The notes: generated by a model from the sequence alone, not told the origin. Positions 9,183 to 18,464 are shown, numbered from the stretch's first letter. The stretch is 22,607 nt of DNA from Botryllus schlosseri (GCA_000444245.1 ATSW01004358.1:1-22607); one strand, 5' to 3'. Numbers and translations are program-made.

Positions 9183-10793
9183 ATGGCTTCCAGCGAAGAC
9201 CATACAAATGCATATGTGAAAAATTCTGAGCTGCTTTACAACAATATTGAGATATGCGAAAGTGTTACTTTGGATGATTTATCCTACAANTTATCTACCG
9301 CTTTTCAAGACTTTGTTATCTGCCACTTCAATATTAGTTCTTTGCAAAAACACTATTTATCNCTTCATCAAATTATTAGAGACATGAATATTGCTCCTAG
9401 TATAATTGCTTTGTCTGAAACNGCCCTGCGTGACGACCCCTTATTGAATATCAATTTACATGGTTATANNTTCATCCACACCACCACAGATACCAAATGT
9501 GGCGGAGTTGGTATGTATATCAGAGANGACATTCCCTANTCCCTTGTTGATAAGTATTGCCTGAATCTGGATNCAATTGAAGAAAAATGGGTAGAGGTTC
9601 AAGTTGGCATAGCCAGTGTACCTTCCATTATTGTCGGTGTTATCTACAGACACCCTGTGCCAAACACCTCTGACTTCAGCTCTGAGCTATCCCACGCCAT
9701 TGTTGAAATATCTAACTNGAAGTTACCATTTTTCGTGGTCGGAGACATCAATATTGACATGGCATCCAAGAAAAGCAAAAATACNTCAAGTCATCTTGAA
9801 AANATCAGGGCTACTGGTGCAACACAAATCATTACTAATCCTACCAGATACTGTGACACCACTGCAACTTTTATTGACCATTGCTACACTAATATAGCAC
9901 AAGGTTCAATTAAGCCATATGTCCTGATTGATGACACTACTGATCATTACCCAATAATAGTTCAATTCAAGCGCCGTATGCATAGACCATTGGCTTATAC
10001 GACACTCTCCAGGAATCTGACTCCAGAAAGCATGACTGATATCTACAATCACGTCTAGGACTATTTTGAAAAGTATGAACCAATACCTCTGACTGAATTG
10101 AATTTGAATCAGCGATTCAATATGTTTGTCAATTCAATATTAGAAATAGTAAATGTATACTCACCATTGACAGGTTTATCTCGCAAACAGCGTAAATTGA
10201 AACGTAAGCCATGGATAATTCCATCTATCCTCCGATCCATTCGTATAAAGAATAAGACGTACCGTACATTATTCCTAAAGGGGAGCCCTGAAGACAAAAT
10301 AGTCTATAAATCATATGCAAACAACCTTTCGCGAACTATCACTAAAGCTAAGCAAACATACTACATGTCCATCTTCACACGGTTCAAGGGTGACCCAAAA
10401 TCCGCCAGGAAGGCAATAAATGGTATAATAAATAGGGGCGATACTTCAGCAACCTATCCAACTCAGATTCGTCTCAGTGACGGTAGTTTGACCTCTGACC
10501 CCACCAAGATATCCAACTGCTTTAATAATTACTTCACCTCAATTGGTTCCGTACTAGCTGCACAACTCCCATCTCCTATTGTCAATCCAACGACACAAAG
10601 TTCCTATACCTTCTCCTGTCCCAACTCTATCTTTTTAGAAGATTGCAATGAGTCAGAAATGATGTGTAGTATACACTCGGTTAAAAACGGCAAATCCTCT
10701 GGCGTTGATACGATCCCGGCAAAACTGCTCAAATTCATTGCACCTGCTATTGCCAGACATCTATGCACATTTTTCAACTTTTCAATCGAATGC
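9183..10793 (+). pseudogene. LINE ORF2: endonuclease and linker, truncated before reverse transcriptase
   Basis: From ATG 9183 the frame gives a full apurinic-type endonuclease: NISSL, IIALSE (catalytic Glu), GGVGMYIR, VGVIYRHP, VVGDINIDM (catalytic Asp/Asn), ATFIDHCYTN and DDTTDHYPI (catalytic Asp-His). One in-frame TAG at 10056-10058 interrupts it; the same frame resumes at once and continues with WIIPSILRSIRIKNKTYR, SRTITKAKQTYYMSIF and NGKSSGVDTIPAKLLK, the region leading into reverse transcriptase. The frame stops at TGA 10797-10799, inside the following repeat. The whole polymerase domain is absent. The protein would nick target DNA for target-primed reverse transcription. Motif order fits CR1/L2/Jockey-type elements; the exact clade is not decided. 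Confidence 0.85.
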
Positions 10794-10797
10794 CAGT

Positions 10798-10908
10798 GAA
10801 CTCGGCCCATGACGAACTCGGCCTATTGAACTCGGCCCATGACGAACTCGGCCTATGACCAACTCGGCCCATGACGAACTCGGCCTATGACCAACTCAGC
10901 CCGTGGGG
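10798..10908. repeat. 16-bp minisatellite, block 1
   Basis: Seven units of GAACTCGGCCYATGAC, one shortened to 14 bp, starting at the point where the LINE breaks off. Confidence 0.95.
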
Positions 10909-11081
10909 AATTTCTGAGTATTTATGATTATAAACGTCGTAAATTGTATTATTTGTCGGATAAAATGGTTAATTTGGGAGTGATGGACATGTCGTACGAA
11001 TGCTGGGGGGGGGTGCAGTATTGCAGTTCTCGGAATTGGAAGTTTAACTTGCCGCCGTCTTAACACGTGGGGATTGCCACT

Positions 11082-11225
11082 GAACTCGGCCCATGACGAA
11101 CTCGGCCCATGACGAACTCGGCCTATGACGAACTCGGCCCATGACAAACTCGGCCAATGACGAACGCGGCGTATGACGAACTCGGCCCATGACGAACTCG
11201 GCCTATGACCAACTCGGCCCGTGGG
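11082..11225. repeat. 16-bp minisatellite, block 2
   Basis: Nine units of the same 16-bp repeat. Two central units are mutated (AAACTCGGCCAATGAC and GAACGCGGCGTATGAC). Confidence 0.95.
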
Positions 11226-11395
11226 GAATTTCTCAGTATTAATGATTATACACGTCGTAAATTGTATTATTTGTCAGAGAAAATGGTTAATTTGTGAGTG
11301 ATGGACATGTCGTACGAATGCTATTCCCACTGTGGGGTGGGCAGTACTGCAGTTCTCGGAATTGGAAGTTTTACTTGCCGTCGTCACAACACGTG

Positions 11396-11676
11396 GGCAA
11401 GTCGTATGAATCTAAAGTCAGGTCTGTCTGTCTACATATGGAGCTGTGCAGATCGTCGAGGACATACTCCCTCCAATAAAACTGGTACTACTACTACTAC
11501 CTACTTCATGGTATTATTTGCGTCAATACGTCTCACGTTACAGTTACAAAACGCAAAATCCGATCCATTTTTTATATTAAAACTCACGTCGATGAAATAA
11601 GCGGCAACAAACACAAAATTGACATCTACTAAATAACGAAACGACAACAAAATTCGCATCTAATGAATAAAAAAGC
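11396..11676. other. Minisatellite to MULE gap with degenerate ~35-bp repeats
   Basis: Mostly unremarkable. At about 11578-11670 three degenerate units share an AAAATTNRCATCTANTGAA-like core followed by AACGACAAC-like spacers, lying just beyond the 3' end of the minus-strand MULE frame. They may belong to the MULE's end region. No clear MULE terminal inverted repeat was found. Confidence 0.4.
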
Positions 11677-12924
11677 TCAGGAATCGCAAGATATTGGACC
11701 ATTAACCCTGGCGATGTCTTTTAGAAGTCGACGGGGAGTCTTTTTTCCCTTTTTGAACTGCTTCCAAAGAGAGTACAGCTTACTGTCGATCAGTCGACAC
11801 TGCTTGCGTCGCCGCCTTTTGGTTTTCCCGTCGGAAAGAAGCGCTACTTGCTCGTAAGAGAATGACGCCTCCTCACTTAAAAGTAGAATAAGGCTGTATA
11901 GTGGCATACTACGCCGTCCTCGTCTGCTCAGTCGATTATGCCACCCTTCCACATCATTATTTGTGCGTATGGCTGTGTCATACACACTCCAGTTCCGCGG
12001 CTTCCAATGTTTGGAAGATATCCACGCGCAATTCATGTAATCAAATAATGGTGCCAGTTTTGGATCAGTGTGCTTGCACAGAAGTCTTGCAAAACTGGGT
12101 TCTATGAGTTCTGCTGGCATGTAGCACAGACTCATCAATTGTTTCATCGCCACGTGAGTTGCTTTTCTTACATAATATAATTTTGCCAGTCCCAACTCCT
12201 TAATCTTGCGAAAGACGCACTGCGTAAAATGAAAAGAACAGCCCTTCACATCGACCCCAGGAAGAGTAGCAGCCACTGCTTTCCATATTGCTATCTCAAA
12301 ATCGCATACGACTCTTTTTACTCGACATTCACCGATGGAGCTCAGAAGCTTTTGAATAACCGCCACATAATCCGCTTTGCGTCGCCTCGACATCAGGGCG
12401 AATAATAGTGGTAACTGTTTTGTTGCATCTCCAGAGCGAATAAAAGAATGGATGGAGAAAAGTTGATAAAATGGATTTCGTATAACCTTGAAGGTTGCAT
12501 CGACAAACCATGTCTTGGAGTTTTTTAGCAGATCTATCTGTCGCTCCGATGCAAATAACATGTGGCGAGCTCCTTCCAACGTAATATCTGCAATCAGAAA
12601 GTTGGACGGGATACTTCCCAAGTCAAGCTCAAAGTCGAGAGTTTTTGGTTCCTGAGGCCTTGAGCTTGATCGCGCATAGTTCGCGTTCCTAGCGATGTTC
12701 TCTACCGGAATCAACCCTGGCATGGGGCGCTTGTTATTCTGCAGGTGCTTTCTACAGACTCCTTGAGCTATTCGAGCAGCCGAATCAAAAGGTTTCTCGA
12801 TAGCTGTGGCTTTAGTCTCTTTCGAGATTGTAGCACTTTTGTGTACACCAGGAACACCGGGGTGATTGTGCGGTTGCGGGCCCTTCGTGAAACCGGTTCC
12901 ATGCTCTTTGACGGTTGCTCTACA
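11677..12924 (-). CDS. MULE (Mutator-like) transposase, N-terminus cut off
   Basis: A minus-strand frame ends at 11677 and is open for about 415 codons up to 12924, well beyond the first ATG at 12721-12723. Numbered from that ATG, the catalytic triad of a MULE transposase is visible: Asp75 in WFVDATFKV, Asp141 in RVVCDFEIAIW with the H-x3-C pair of SFHFTQC (165-169), and Glu259 in TNNDVEGWHNRL. Upstream of the ATG the frame encodes a CRA...PQPHNHPG segment, the final part of a FLYWCH-type zinc finger, a usual N-terminal DNA-binding partner of animal MULE transposases. The first part of the finger is missing because a hAT end (CAGTGGTTC) starts at 12926. The rest has no internal stop, so this copy is young or under constraint. 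It would cut and move its own family's DNA in the nucleus. Confidence 0.88.
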   Translation of the reverse strand, partial: CRATVKEHGTGFTKGPQPHNHPGVPGVHKSATISKETKATAIEKPFDSAARIAQGVCRKHLQNNKRPMPGLIPVENIARNANYARSSSRPQEPKTLDFELDLGSIPSNFLIADITLEGARHMLFASERQIDLLKNSKTWFVDATFKVIRNPFYQLFSIHSFIRSGDATKQLPLLFALMSRRRKADYVAVIQKLLSSIGECRVKRVVCDFEIAIWKAVAATLPGVDVKGCSFHFTQCVFRKIKELGLAKLYYVRKATHVAMKQLMSLCYMPAELIEPSFARLLCKHTDPKLAPLFDYMNCAWISSKHWKPRNWSVYDTAIRTNNDVEGWHNRLSRRGRRSMPLYSLILLLSEEASFSYEQVALLSDGKTKRRRRKQCRLIDSKLYSLWKQFKKGKKTPRRLLKDIARVNGPISCDS

Positions 12925-12925
12925 T

Positions 12926-13190
12926 CAGTGGTTCTTAACCTTTTTTCCTCCAGCGCCCTTTTTCAAAAATTACCGTGCTCCAGCGCCCCCCCCCCAACTT
13001 CATAATGTAAGGAATGTAATAAAGACAATGAGTAAGAGGGAGGGCCGTAACAGCACTCGTCAACCCCCTAAAAACGATTGCCTCGCGCACCCATAGCGTG
13101 ATAAACCGAACTTCTGAGGGCTTCGCCCCCACGAACCCCCTATCGTGATTTCGATGGTCAGCAAAGTTTGTGTGGCCTGGTCGCCCTAGG
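12926..13190. mobile_element. hAT element fragment, left end only
   Basis: CAGTGGTTCTTAACC at 12926 is a classic hAT end, followed by CCAGCGCCC repeats and a C-run. It abuts the interrupted MULE zinc finger, so it inserted into the MULE. The candidate target duplication CTCTACAT (12918-12925) has no exact partner later in the window, so the other end is lost or too diverged to see. Confidence 0.6.
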
Positions 13191-13390
13191 CTAGGGTTAC
13201 CATATTTGTGTGAAACAAATTCCGGACATTCTTTAGCGCCAACTAGCGGATTCAAAATGAGAAGTGACACGTTGTCTGTCAATATGACGTCACACTAGCA
13301 AAGCATTGCCCATCGACTGTATGCGAATGGAGTGGAACATAGGTCATGAATTGGGCCATCTGTAATGTGAGCTCTGGTGATTGCTACTTG

Positions 13391-13479
13391 CTAGGGTCTG
13401 CGATATATTTCTCCACGGGCCGGATGAAATAGTCTGGCGGGCCATGTCTGGCCTGTCGGGATTGTGTTTGACAGCCCTG
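13391..13479. mobile_element. hAT-type 3' end fragment
   Basis: GGGCCGGATGAAAT, GGCGGGCCATGTCTGGCC and a final GTTTGACAGCCCTG are the usual right end of a common animal hAT family (CAGGGCTGTCAAAC read inward). The left boundary is uncertain and no target duplication was found. Confidence 0.5.
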
Positions 13480-13724
13480 CTATACTGTTAGGTCGGTGCG
13501 GCTATCTGGTTGTTTGTTTTAATCAGGTCCGAAACCACATTTTTTCTGCCCCCTTATGCCCCAAAAAAAACACCGATGTTGGGCCCACCATTGGGTAATC
13601 GATGTACCGTCTCGGGAACTTACTATATGCATTTGGCTGTTAAAATTTATGAATGGATTCTGTCAATAATATTGATTTTTCCATATATTAGGCCACTATA
13701 AAATGCACCAGCAGGCTGCACATC

Positions 13725-13928
13725 CGGTGATTTCCAACTTTTTATGGTCGCGGCCTCATTTCCAACTTGAAAATGTTCCGTGGCCCAGCTCAAAACTTGA
13801 TAAGCTGAAGCTGATTACTAAAGAATTTCAACTTGCCCAAACTTACTCACGGCCTAGGAAGCTGATTACCTCCAATATCATCGCGATTCCCAGATGAAGG
13901 CAAACGACCCCAAGATTTGGAACCACTG
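13725..13928. mobile_element. Small hAT-type MITE (about 204 bp)
   Basis: CGGTGATTTCCAAC at 13725 and GATTTGGAACCACTG ending at 13928 form a diverged CAGTGGTTTCCAAC-type inverted repeat, with GGTCGCGGCC-like and CGACCCC-like sequence just inside, as in common animal hAT families. Flanking 8-mers do not match, so it is old or the pairing is wrong; the right end could instead partner the orphan left end at 12926. Confidence 0.45.
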
Positions 13929-14325
13929 TTTGTGATTGAAGCATCCAATCGGCCTTAACCAACTCTAGGAATATACCGTTAGCTTATCATTGCGATTACA
14001 ATCAGACTTATTTCAGTACATGATGGTTATTTATATTGATTTTGATTGCATTTCTGGCGAGGGTGATGCCTGGTGCCCATACTAATATCAATATACGTTG
14101 CATTAACTCGCGCGCGACACGAAGAAGAATTTTAATTCGCATGAATCTGCTTGAAAATAATTTCGTTTATATTGATTTACGACAAAAATTTGAGCCCACT
14201 TCAAGCGGTAAAAATTCCGGACATTTAGGCATATTTTTGAAATTCCTGCCGGACGCAGATTTTTCTGTGAAATTCCGGACATGTCCGGCAAATTCCGGAC
14301 GTATGGCAACCCTACAATAGCCGCC

Positions 14326-14715
14326 TCAAAACTGAACATTTCGGGCTTTCGCCGAAGCGACATCAGCCACAATATCCTCAAAATCAAGTTCCAGAACGTA
14401 GTCCCTTTGTATAGAAAGAATGGATAGAGCAGATATCCGATCATCATTCATGGTAGAACGTAAATAAGACTTTACCAGTTTGAGCTTTGAGAAGCTCCTT
14501 TCACAGCTCACTATTGAAGCACCAATGGTCTGACAAAGTTTCAGACACGAGCATAAATATGGTGTCAAATCAAGTAGGTGCGATTTAACTAGCCACTGTA
14601 AAACATCAAACACTGTTCCATTATATACTATCAAATGTGGTTTCACTGATCCGCACCAGCTCTAAGATCTGTCAATTTCCGCAGCTAACTCCAATTTAGC
14701 AATACTGATCTTATG
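14326..14715 (-). pseudogene. hAT transposase C-terminal dimerisation fragment
   Basis: Reading the minus strand from about 14715, the frame gives KLELAAEIDRS, one in-frame stop (14662-14664), then KPHLIVYNGTVFDVLQWL and LTPYLCSCLKLCQTIG, and then the hallmark dimerisation block SCERSFSKLKLVKSYLRSTM with DDRISALSILSIQRD and DFEDIVADVASAKAR, ending at the stop at 14326. This is the C-terminal quarter of a hAT transposase of the group related to animal ZMYM-type proteins. The DDE core and zinc finger are absent. It ends 12 bp from the TAGGGTTGCCAT end at 14314 and 50 bp from a hAT insertion at 14766; whether it belongs to either element is unclear. Confidence 0.8.
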
Positions 14716-14765
14716 TTAATCGAAAGCTATTGTTGCCGCCCTGATTCCGGAAATACAATTTAAAA

Positions 14766-15988
14766 CAGTGGTTCACAACCGGTGGGGAATTCCCTACTTG
14801 TGGGGAATTCAATGGTTTCTGGTGGGGAATAGGTATAGACCAATTTCTGAAACACTAGATACAGGATAGTCTACATGTTTACGGAGACACATGCGCAATT
14901 CCCGTTACCAGTTAGCTGCTCAGTGCTCTGGAATGTATGTATCGAAGATTATATTGCGTGTTGTTCACAAAAACGCATTTTTAACTCTGGAAAGCCAATG
15001 ATGGCGTCACAAACGCATCCATCAGGACCAGTATGTCGTAAAATGCTTTCGCTAAATTTTGAGGGTTACCAGTATCGGTCCACAATACGTTTTATGTTGC
15101 AGTTATGGGCTATTGTCTTGCGTACTGGTGTGGTTGTGTGTCTTATGTACTCAAACAAGCGAATAGCTCAGGGCCGACCAACCCGTGGCCCGCGAGAAGG
15201 TTTTGAGTGGCCAGCGAGGCAATTTCCGAAATTAGTGATATTATCAAAAATGAATGACACAGATTATGAACTTGCAAGGCCAACCAAAAATTTGATTAGT
15301 TTGGCCGCAACAGTTGAGATGTGGTGACTAAAATATCAGTTCCGACGCATTGGCAGATCAATGAGCCAGTCACAATTTGGTAGATCCTCGTACACTACAA
15401 TAAAGCAGAATAATTTACGATAGATTTATCAAAAGTAAAAATTTTCTGCACGCTTCGCGCAACATGTTGTCACTCGATTTCTTGCTTTTAATGTTATTAC
15501 CCCTTTGTGAAAATGAAAGAACGCCTAATGTATCAGATTGAGTCTAACTTTACCCGCGATTACGGTACAAAGTGTCGTTAAACATATATGTGTCCTTGCT
15601 TTAGCGCTCGCAGAAAGACCGTCGACTATGAAACCTAGGCACAAAATGATGGACGCATGTTGGTCGAAGCTTTCGATATCAATATGTCCATGTCCATTGT
15701 CCAGGTGCCGAATAGTCCAATCCTTGCAAACTGATCTCAGCGATATACAGCAGGCCCGCAATATAGTCAAGTGACAATATTATTGACCTATGAACTTCGG
15801 GAAATTTTCGCGCTTCGCTCTGCTAGTGGCCCGCGCAATAGTTCGTCAATCGAATGTGGCCCTTTGGCTGAAAAGGTTGGCCGCCCCTGGAATTGCTGCT
15901 CCGTGATGTCAGAAGTTTTGGGTGGTGGGGAATGAAGGCTCTGAATAAATCAAGTGGGGAATGAAGACAAAAAAGTTGGGAACCACTG
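14766..15988. mobile_element. Non-autonomous hAT element with exact 8-bp duplication, containing a nested hAT
   Basis: CAGTGGTTCACAACC at 14766 and GTTGGGAACCACTG ending at 15988 are its inverted ends. The target duplication ATTTAAAA is exact (14758-14765 and 15989-15996). GTGGGGAAT motifs repeat just inside both ends. Its 1223 bp include a 721-bp hAT insertion. I see no transposase; the 150-codon plus-strand frame at 14875-15327 runs across the nested junction and is not convincing. Confidence 0.9.
15169..15889. mobile_element. Nested non-autonomous hAT element
   Basis: CAGGGCCGACCAACC at 15169 pairs with GGTTGGCCGCCCCTG ending at 15889 (two mismatches over 15). The flanks GAATAGCT (15161-15168) and GAATTGCT (15890-15897) form an 8-bp duplication with one mismatch. 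The interior has no transposase. It is younger than the 14766-15988 element that holds it. Confidence 0.88.
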
Positions 15989-15996
15989 ATTTAAAA

Positions 15997-17034
15997 GCTG
16001 GTCAGGTCAAGGGAGCCATTCCGAAATAGTTGTCTAAGTCTGAAAATCGGCATCATTCCTAATAATCGCTCGATAGAATTTCCATTATCACGGTAAATTG
16101 GTCACTGTGTTGCGGCGCTCCGATTGTTCGAGACAATCGGTTTTAATGGCTATTTCGGAGTGGTTCCATTGCCATACTCACATTTTAATTTGTGTGTTTC
16201 GGAATAAGTGCGACACTAGCTTTCGATTGAGACCAGTTGATTAAATTTGAACTCTCGGATCGCAAGCTACAGGACTACTAATTATACGCTGCTTTTAGCC
16301 GGCTGTGTACACTGCGCACTGTGTAGCCTCATTTTCCCGCCCCCTATTTGAGCCTGCCGCCCCCGGCGCATAGCCATAACCGCCAAGTGGCTGCTACGTC
16401 ACTGATGTGACGTTCCGCTCGGACTGACTTTACTGTACTCGGTGCTTCAAAAATGTAGACTGAATCGTGACTTGAAGCAAAATTTTCGAGCGTCGGTGTC
16501 AACTTAGTCGCTGTACCTGTACGTATATGTTCCTGACACGATGATGTGACCTTTTTGAGCAACCAGGCATCCAACGATTGCACGACGTGGTTTTGTGGAG
16601 CCTCCGTCAATATGTCACAAATGAAATGATAGCAAACCAAAAAAATAAAGCTCACGTTGTCGTAGACTGGTAGTATTCTAACTAAAGCAGTGTATTTCTC
16701 TCCTATAGTGTGCTGACTGCTCAGTGTTTACCATGACTGGCCTCTTGTGAGTGTAAGATTTAAATCGAACTGATCTAGTTCATACAGTCACAGAGTGGCC
16801 AACAATTGGTGCGGGCTTGAATTTATAGTATGGATGTGCAGGTAGATTGTGTATTACGTCATATCAATGTGTTTCAACCTGCCGAGGTTTCATATTCTAT
16901 CATCTATTTGACCGACAGTTACCGACCTAGTTTAGCAGCTCCACGTATATGAAAGCCACGTTCAGTTGTAGATCTAATTGACTCTATATTCGTTTCACGA
17001 TTCAGATTTAATAGCGATTCAATCCGTATTTTCT
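15997..17034. other. Intergenic, mostly unrecognised
   Basis: Apart from the inverted repeat at 16012-16167, nothing stands out. A 103-codon minus-strand frame at 16344-16655 has no motif I know. Near 16320-16375 the sequence is C-rich in a way reminiscent of hAT ends, but no terminal repeat can be defined. Confidence 0.4.
16012..16167. repeat. Imperfect inverted repeat, possible 156-bp MITE
   Basis: GGAGCCATTCCGAAATAG (16012-16029) matches the reverse complement of CTATTTCGGAGTGGTTCC (16150-16167) at 16 of 18 positions. I cannot define a target duplication, so the element class is open. Confidence 0.5.
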
Positions 17035-17246
17035 CTTTGTTTGATATTCATGGTGTTTCGACGACATTGGTCATTTTACACCAGACCGCTATTCTTTTTT
17101 ATTTTTGATTCCGTATTTACCGACTTTTAGCACGGACAACTTCTGGAGGTTTTTCATAAGACACCCCTTGTGTGGATCACGTGTCGAGTAGGAGCCCAGA
17201 CAAACCTCCAACACTCAGGTACGAATTCTGGAGTCGACCTCTGTAT
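17035..17246 (-). repeat. tRNA-derived SINE body (copy 2)
   Basis: It shares with copy 3, in order, ATGGTGTTTCGACGACATTG, TTTACACCAGACCG, TTTTAGCACGGACAACTTCT, CCAGACAAACCTCCAACACT and GAATTCTGGAGTCGACCTC. It stops just where the tRNA-like head begins in copy 3. Confidence 0.75.
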
Positions 17247-17259
17247 TTCAATTATCTTG

Positions 17260-17444
17260 CAACATGCACTGACTTGAATATACATCGTACGTCGGAAATA
17301 CGACATGACTTTGTGATTCGATTCGCGACTTGACTTGACTCGAGTCACCTCCATAAATAGGGTGACTCGATTTGACTCGAGTCAAAATGTGCAGTGACTC
17401 GGTATGACTTGTGACGTGAAGGAGATGACTGAATCCCAACACTG
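17260..17444. mobile_element. hAT-type element end with GACTCGAGTC motifs
   Basis: Read on the minus strand, an end CAGTGTTGGGATTCAGTC begins at 17444. Inside it are two copies of the perfect palindrome GACTCGAGTC and several half-sites (GACTTGACT, GTGACTCG). The opposite end is not visible; the sequence runs into SINE copy 2 near 17246. The left boundary is approximate. Confidence 0.6.
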
Positions 17445-18464
17445 CTATAGAACTATATTTCAGATGAAATGAGGGGTATTGGTAGACCATCTACTGTTAC
17501 GCTATTTTTGTTCAGCGTCCCATAGCGCCGCAGCGTCTCCCACATCGCCTCTAGAGTGTTTCCGTCCCATTCGATATCTAAATCGCACCGTAGGGGGCGT
17601 TGGCACCATGGTTAAAAAGCACCAGTCCATATATTACAGTTTCTGTTGAAGTGCACTAGCTCCACTGACTAACTACCGCCCTGAACTCATTTGCAAATCA
17701 CTAACGCAAATGCAAGAAACTTTTATTAACAGACAGACAGTTGTAATTACGGATTGATCATTACAGATGAAATTACTTGTTAATTACAAGCGATGACGCG
17801 CCATATAAGTAACTTGAAATAATAAGTAGGGTATATGTCACTAAAACAGAACAATTGCACTTCACAGAGATCGTTTTGTCAGATATACGTCCTGTTTACT
17901 TCCCTTTTACTGGATCGATACCAGGATAGTTTCCAAAACACGATATTACTATATGGCGGCAGACCAGATCCATGAATCCATGCATTCTTCAGACACGACT
18001 TCATGCCTCATGAGGTGAGGTATGTTTTGCAGTGATGTAGTAACAGGATTGTAAAGCTGGGATGGTCTCGGATTTGCTCAAATTCGAGTGAAAATATTTT
18101 TGTCTTGTTCCTCTGGAATCTACTGTTTATACATTTGGACAGAGATACGTGATTTATTCTTTTTTGTATATCCATATTTCTCATGGTTTTGAGATTACAA
18201 TTCGAAAAAAAAACATTGGACAGAAATTGCAACTTATTATCGCAGAGGTAACTAACGATGTGCTTCCTCGTTTTAAGAGTACGCCTGATTGTGTTATCTA
18301 TTCACTTCTTAGATATGCAGTTTTGATAGTAGATTACTTCCACTTCTACTCAACAATTTATGAAGTGAAACCGCATACTCTTCACGAATTGGAATAAACA
18401 AAATAAAGCATGAGCTACTGACCAATTTAAACCGTCGCTATTTTGAATAAAATTGTGTGTCCAC
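17445..18464. other. Intergenic, no gene recognised
   Basis: About 1 kb. GGTTAAAAAGCACCAG near 17610 resembles an inward-read hAT end (CTGGTGCTTTTTAACC), but no partner was found. A few inverted TAATTAC-type words occur near 17740-17790. Frames of 74-82 codons at 18008-18397 show nothing. Confidence 0.4.

Larger units (their letters stand above)
8270..10793 (+). mobile_element. Non-LTR retrotransposon (CR1/Jockey-like LINE), lacking reverse transcriptase
   Basis: ORF1 is followed about 50 bp later by an ORF2 with an apurinic-type endonuclease and then the linker leading to reverse transcriptase. The similarity ends at FNFSIE just before 10794, where duplicated minisatellite begins. LINE copies are normally shortened at the 5' end, so a copy with a good 5' half and no 3' half means it was broken after insertion, rearranged, or misjoined in assembly. 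Seventeen ambiguous N bases all lie in 8813-9803, as if reads from several near-identical copies were merged. Confidence 0.85.
10794..11395. repeat. Two tandem copies of a 284-bp-offset unit containing 16-bp minisatellite
   Basis: 10794-11073 and 11078-11395 are diverged copies of one unit. Each starts CASTGAACTCGGCC, runs through 16-bp repeats of GAACTCGGCCCATGAC, ends the array with the same variant (CAACTCRGCCCGTGGGG), and continues with a shared arm (AATTTCT, GATTATA, CGTCGTAAATTGTATTATTT, GGACATGTCGTACGAATGCT, AATTGGAAGTTT). Seven 16-bp units lie in the first copy and nine in the second. CCCATGAC and CCTATGAC variants tend to alternate, making a 32-bp higher-order period. 16 is not a multiple of 3, so frames through it are not protein-coding. 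Confidence 0.9.
13192..14314. mobile_element. Non-autonomous element with TAGGGTTRCCATA ends and CCGGACATGTCCGG motifs
   Basis: TAGGGTTACCATA at 13192 pairs with TATGGCAACCCTA ending at 14314. Inside each end are copies of AATTCCGGACAT; on the right they form the perfect palindrome CCGGACATGTCCGG plus two more ATTCCGGAC units (about 14210-14302). Ends of this kind are known from hAT elements. The flanks CCCTAGGC and CAATAGCC match at only 5 of 8 positions, so the target duplication is weak. At least two smaller hAT-like pieces lie inside. No transposase is present. Confidence 0.65.

Noticed and set aside
10896-11147. 83-codon minus-strand frame with repeating SSSWAEF-like peptide
   Set aside because: It is a by-product of the 16-bp minisatellite, whose period is not a multiple of three.
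12926-13928. A single hAT element pairing CAGTGGTTC at 12926 with GAACCACTG at 13928
   Set aside because: The flanking 8-mers CTCTACAT and TTTGTGAT do not match, the sequences inside the two ends belong to different hAT types, and the 13192 end lies between them.
14875-15327. 150-codon plus-strand frame
   Set aside because: It crosses the start of the nested hAT element at 15169, so it joins two unrelated sequences, and it has no domain.
16344-16655. 103-codon minus-strand frame
   Set aside because: No recognisable motif or membrane pattern and no splice context; kept out as probable chance.
17577-17625. Possible hAT end GGTTAAAAAGCACCAG
   Set aside because: No partner end or target duplication could be found and the similarity is short.
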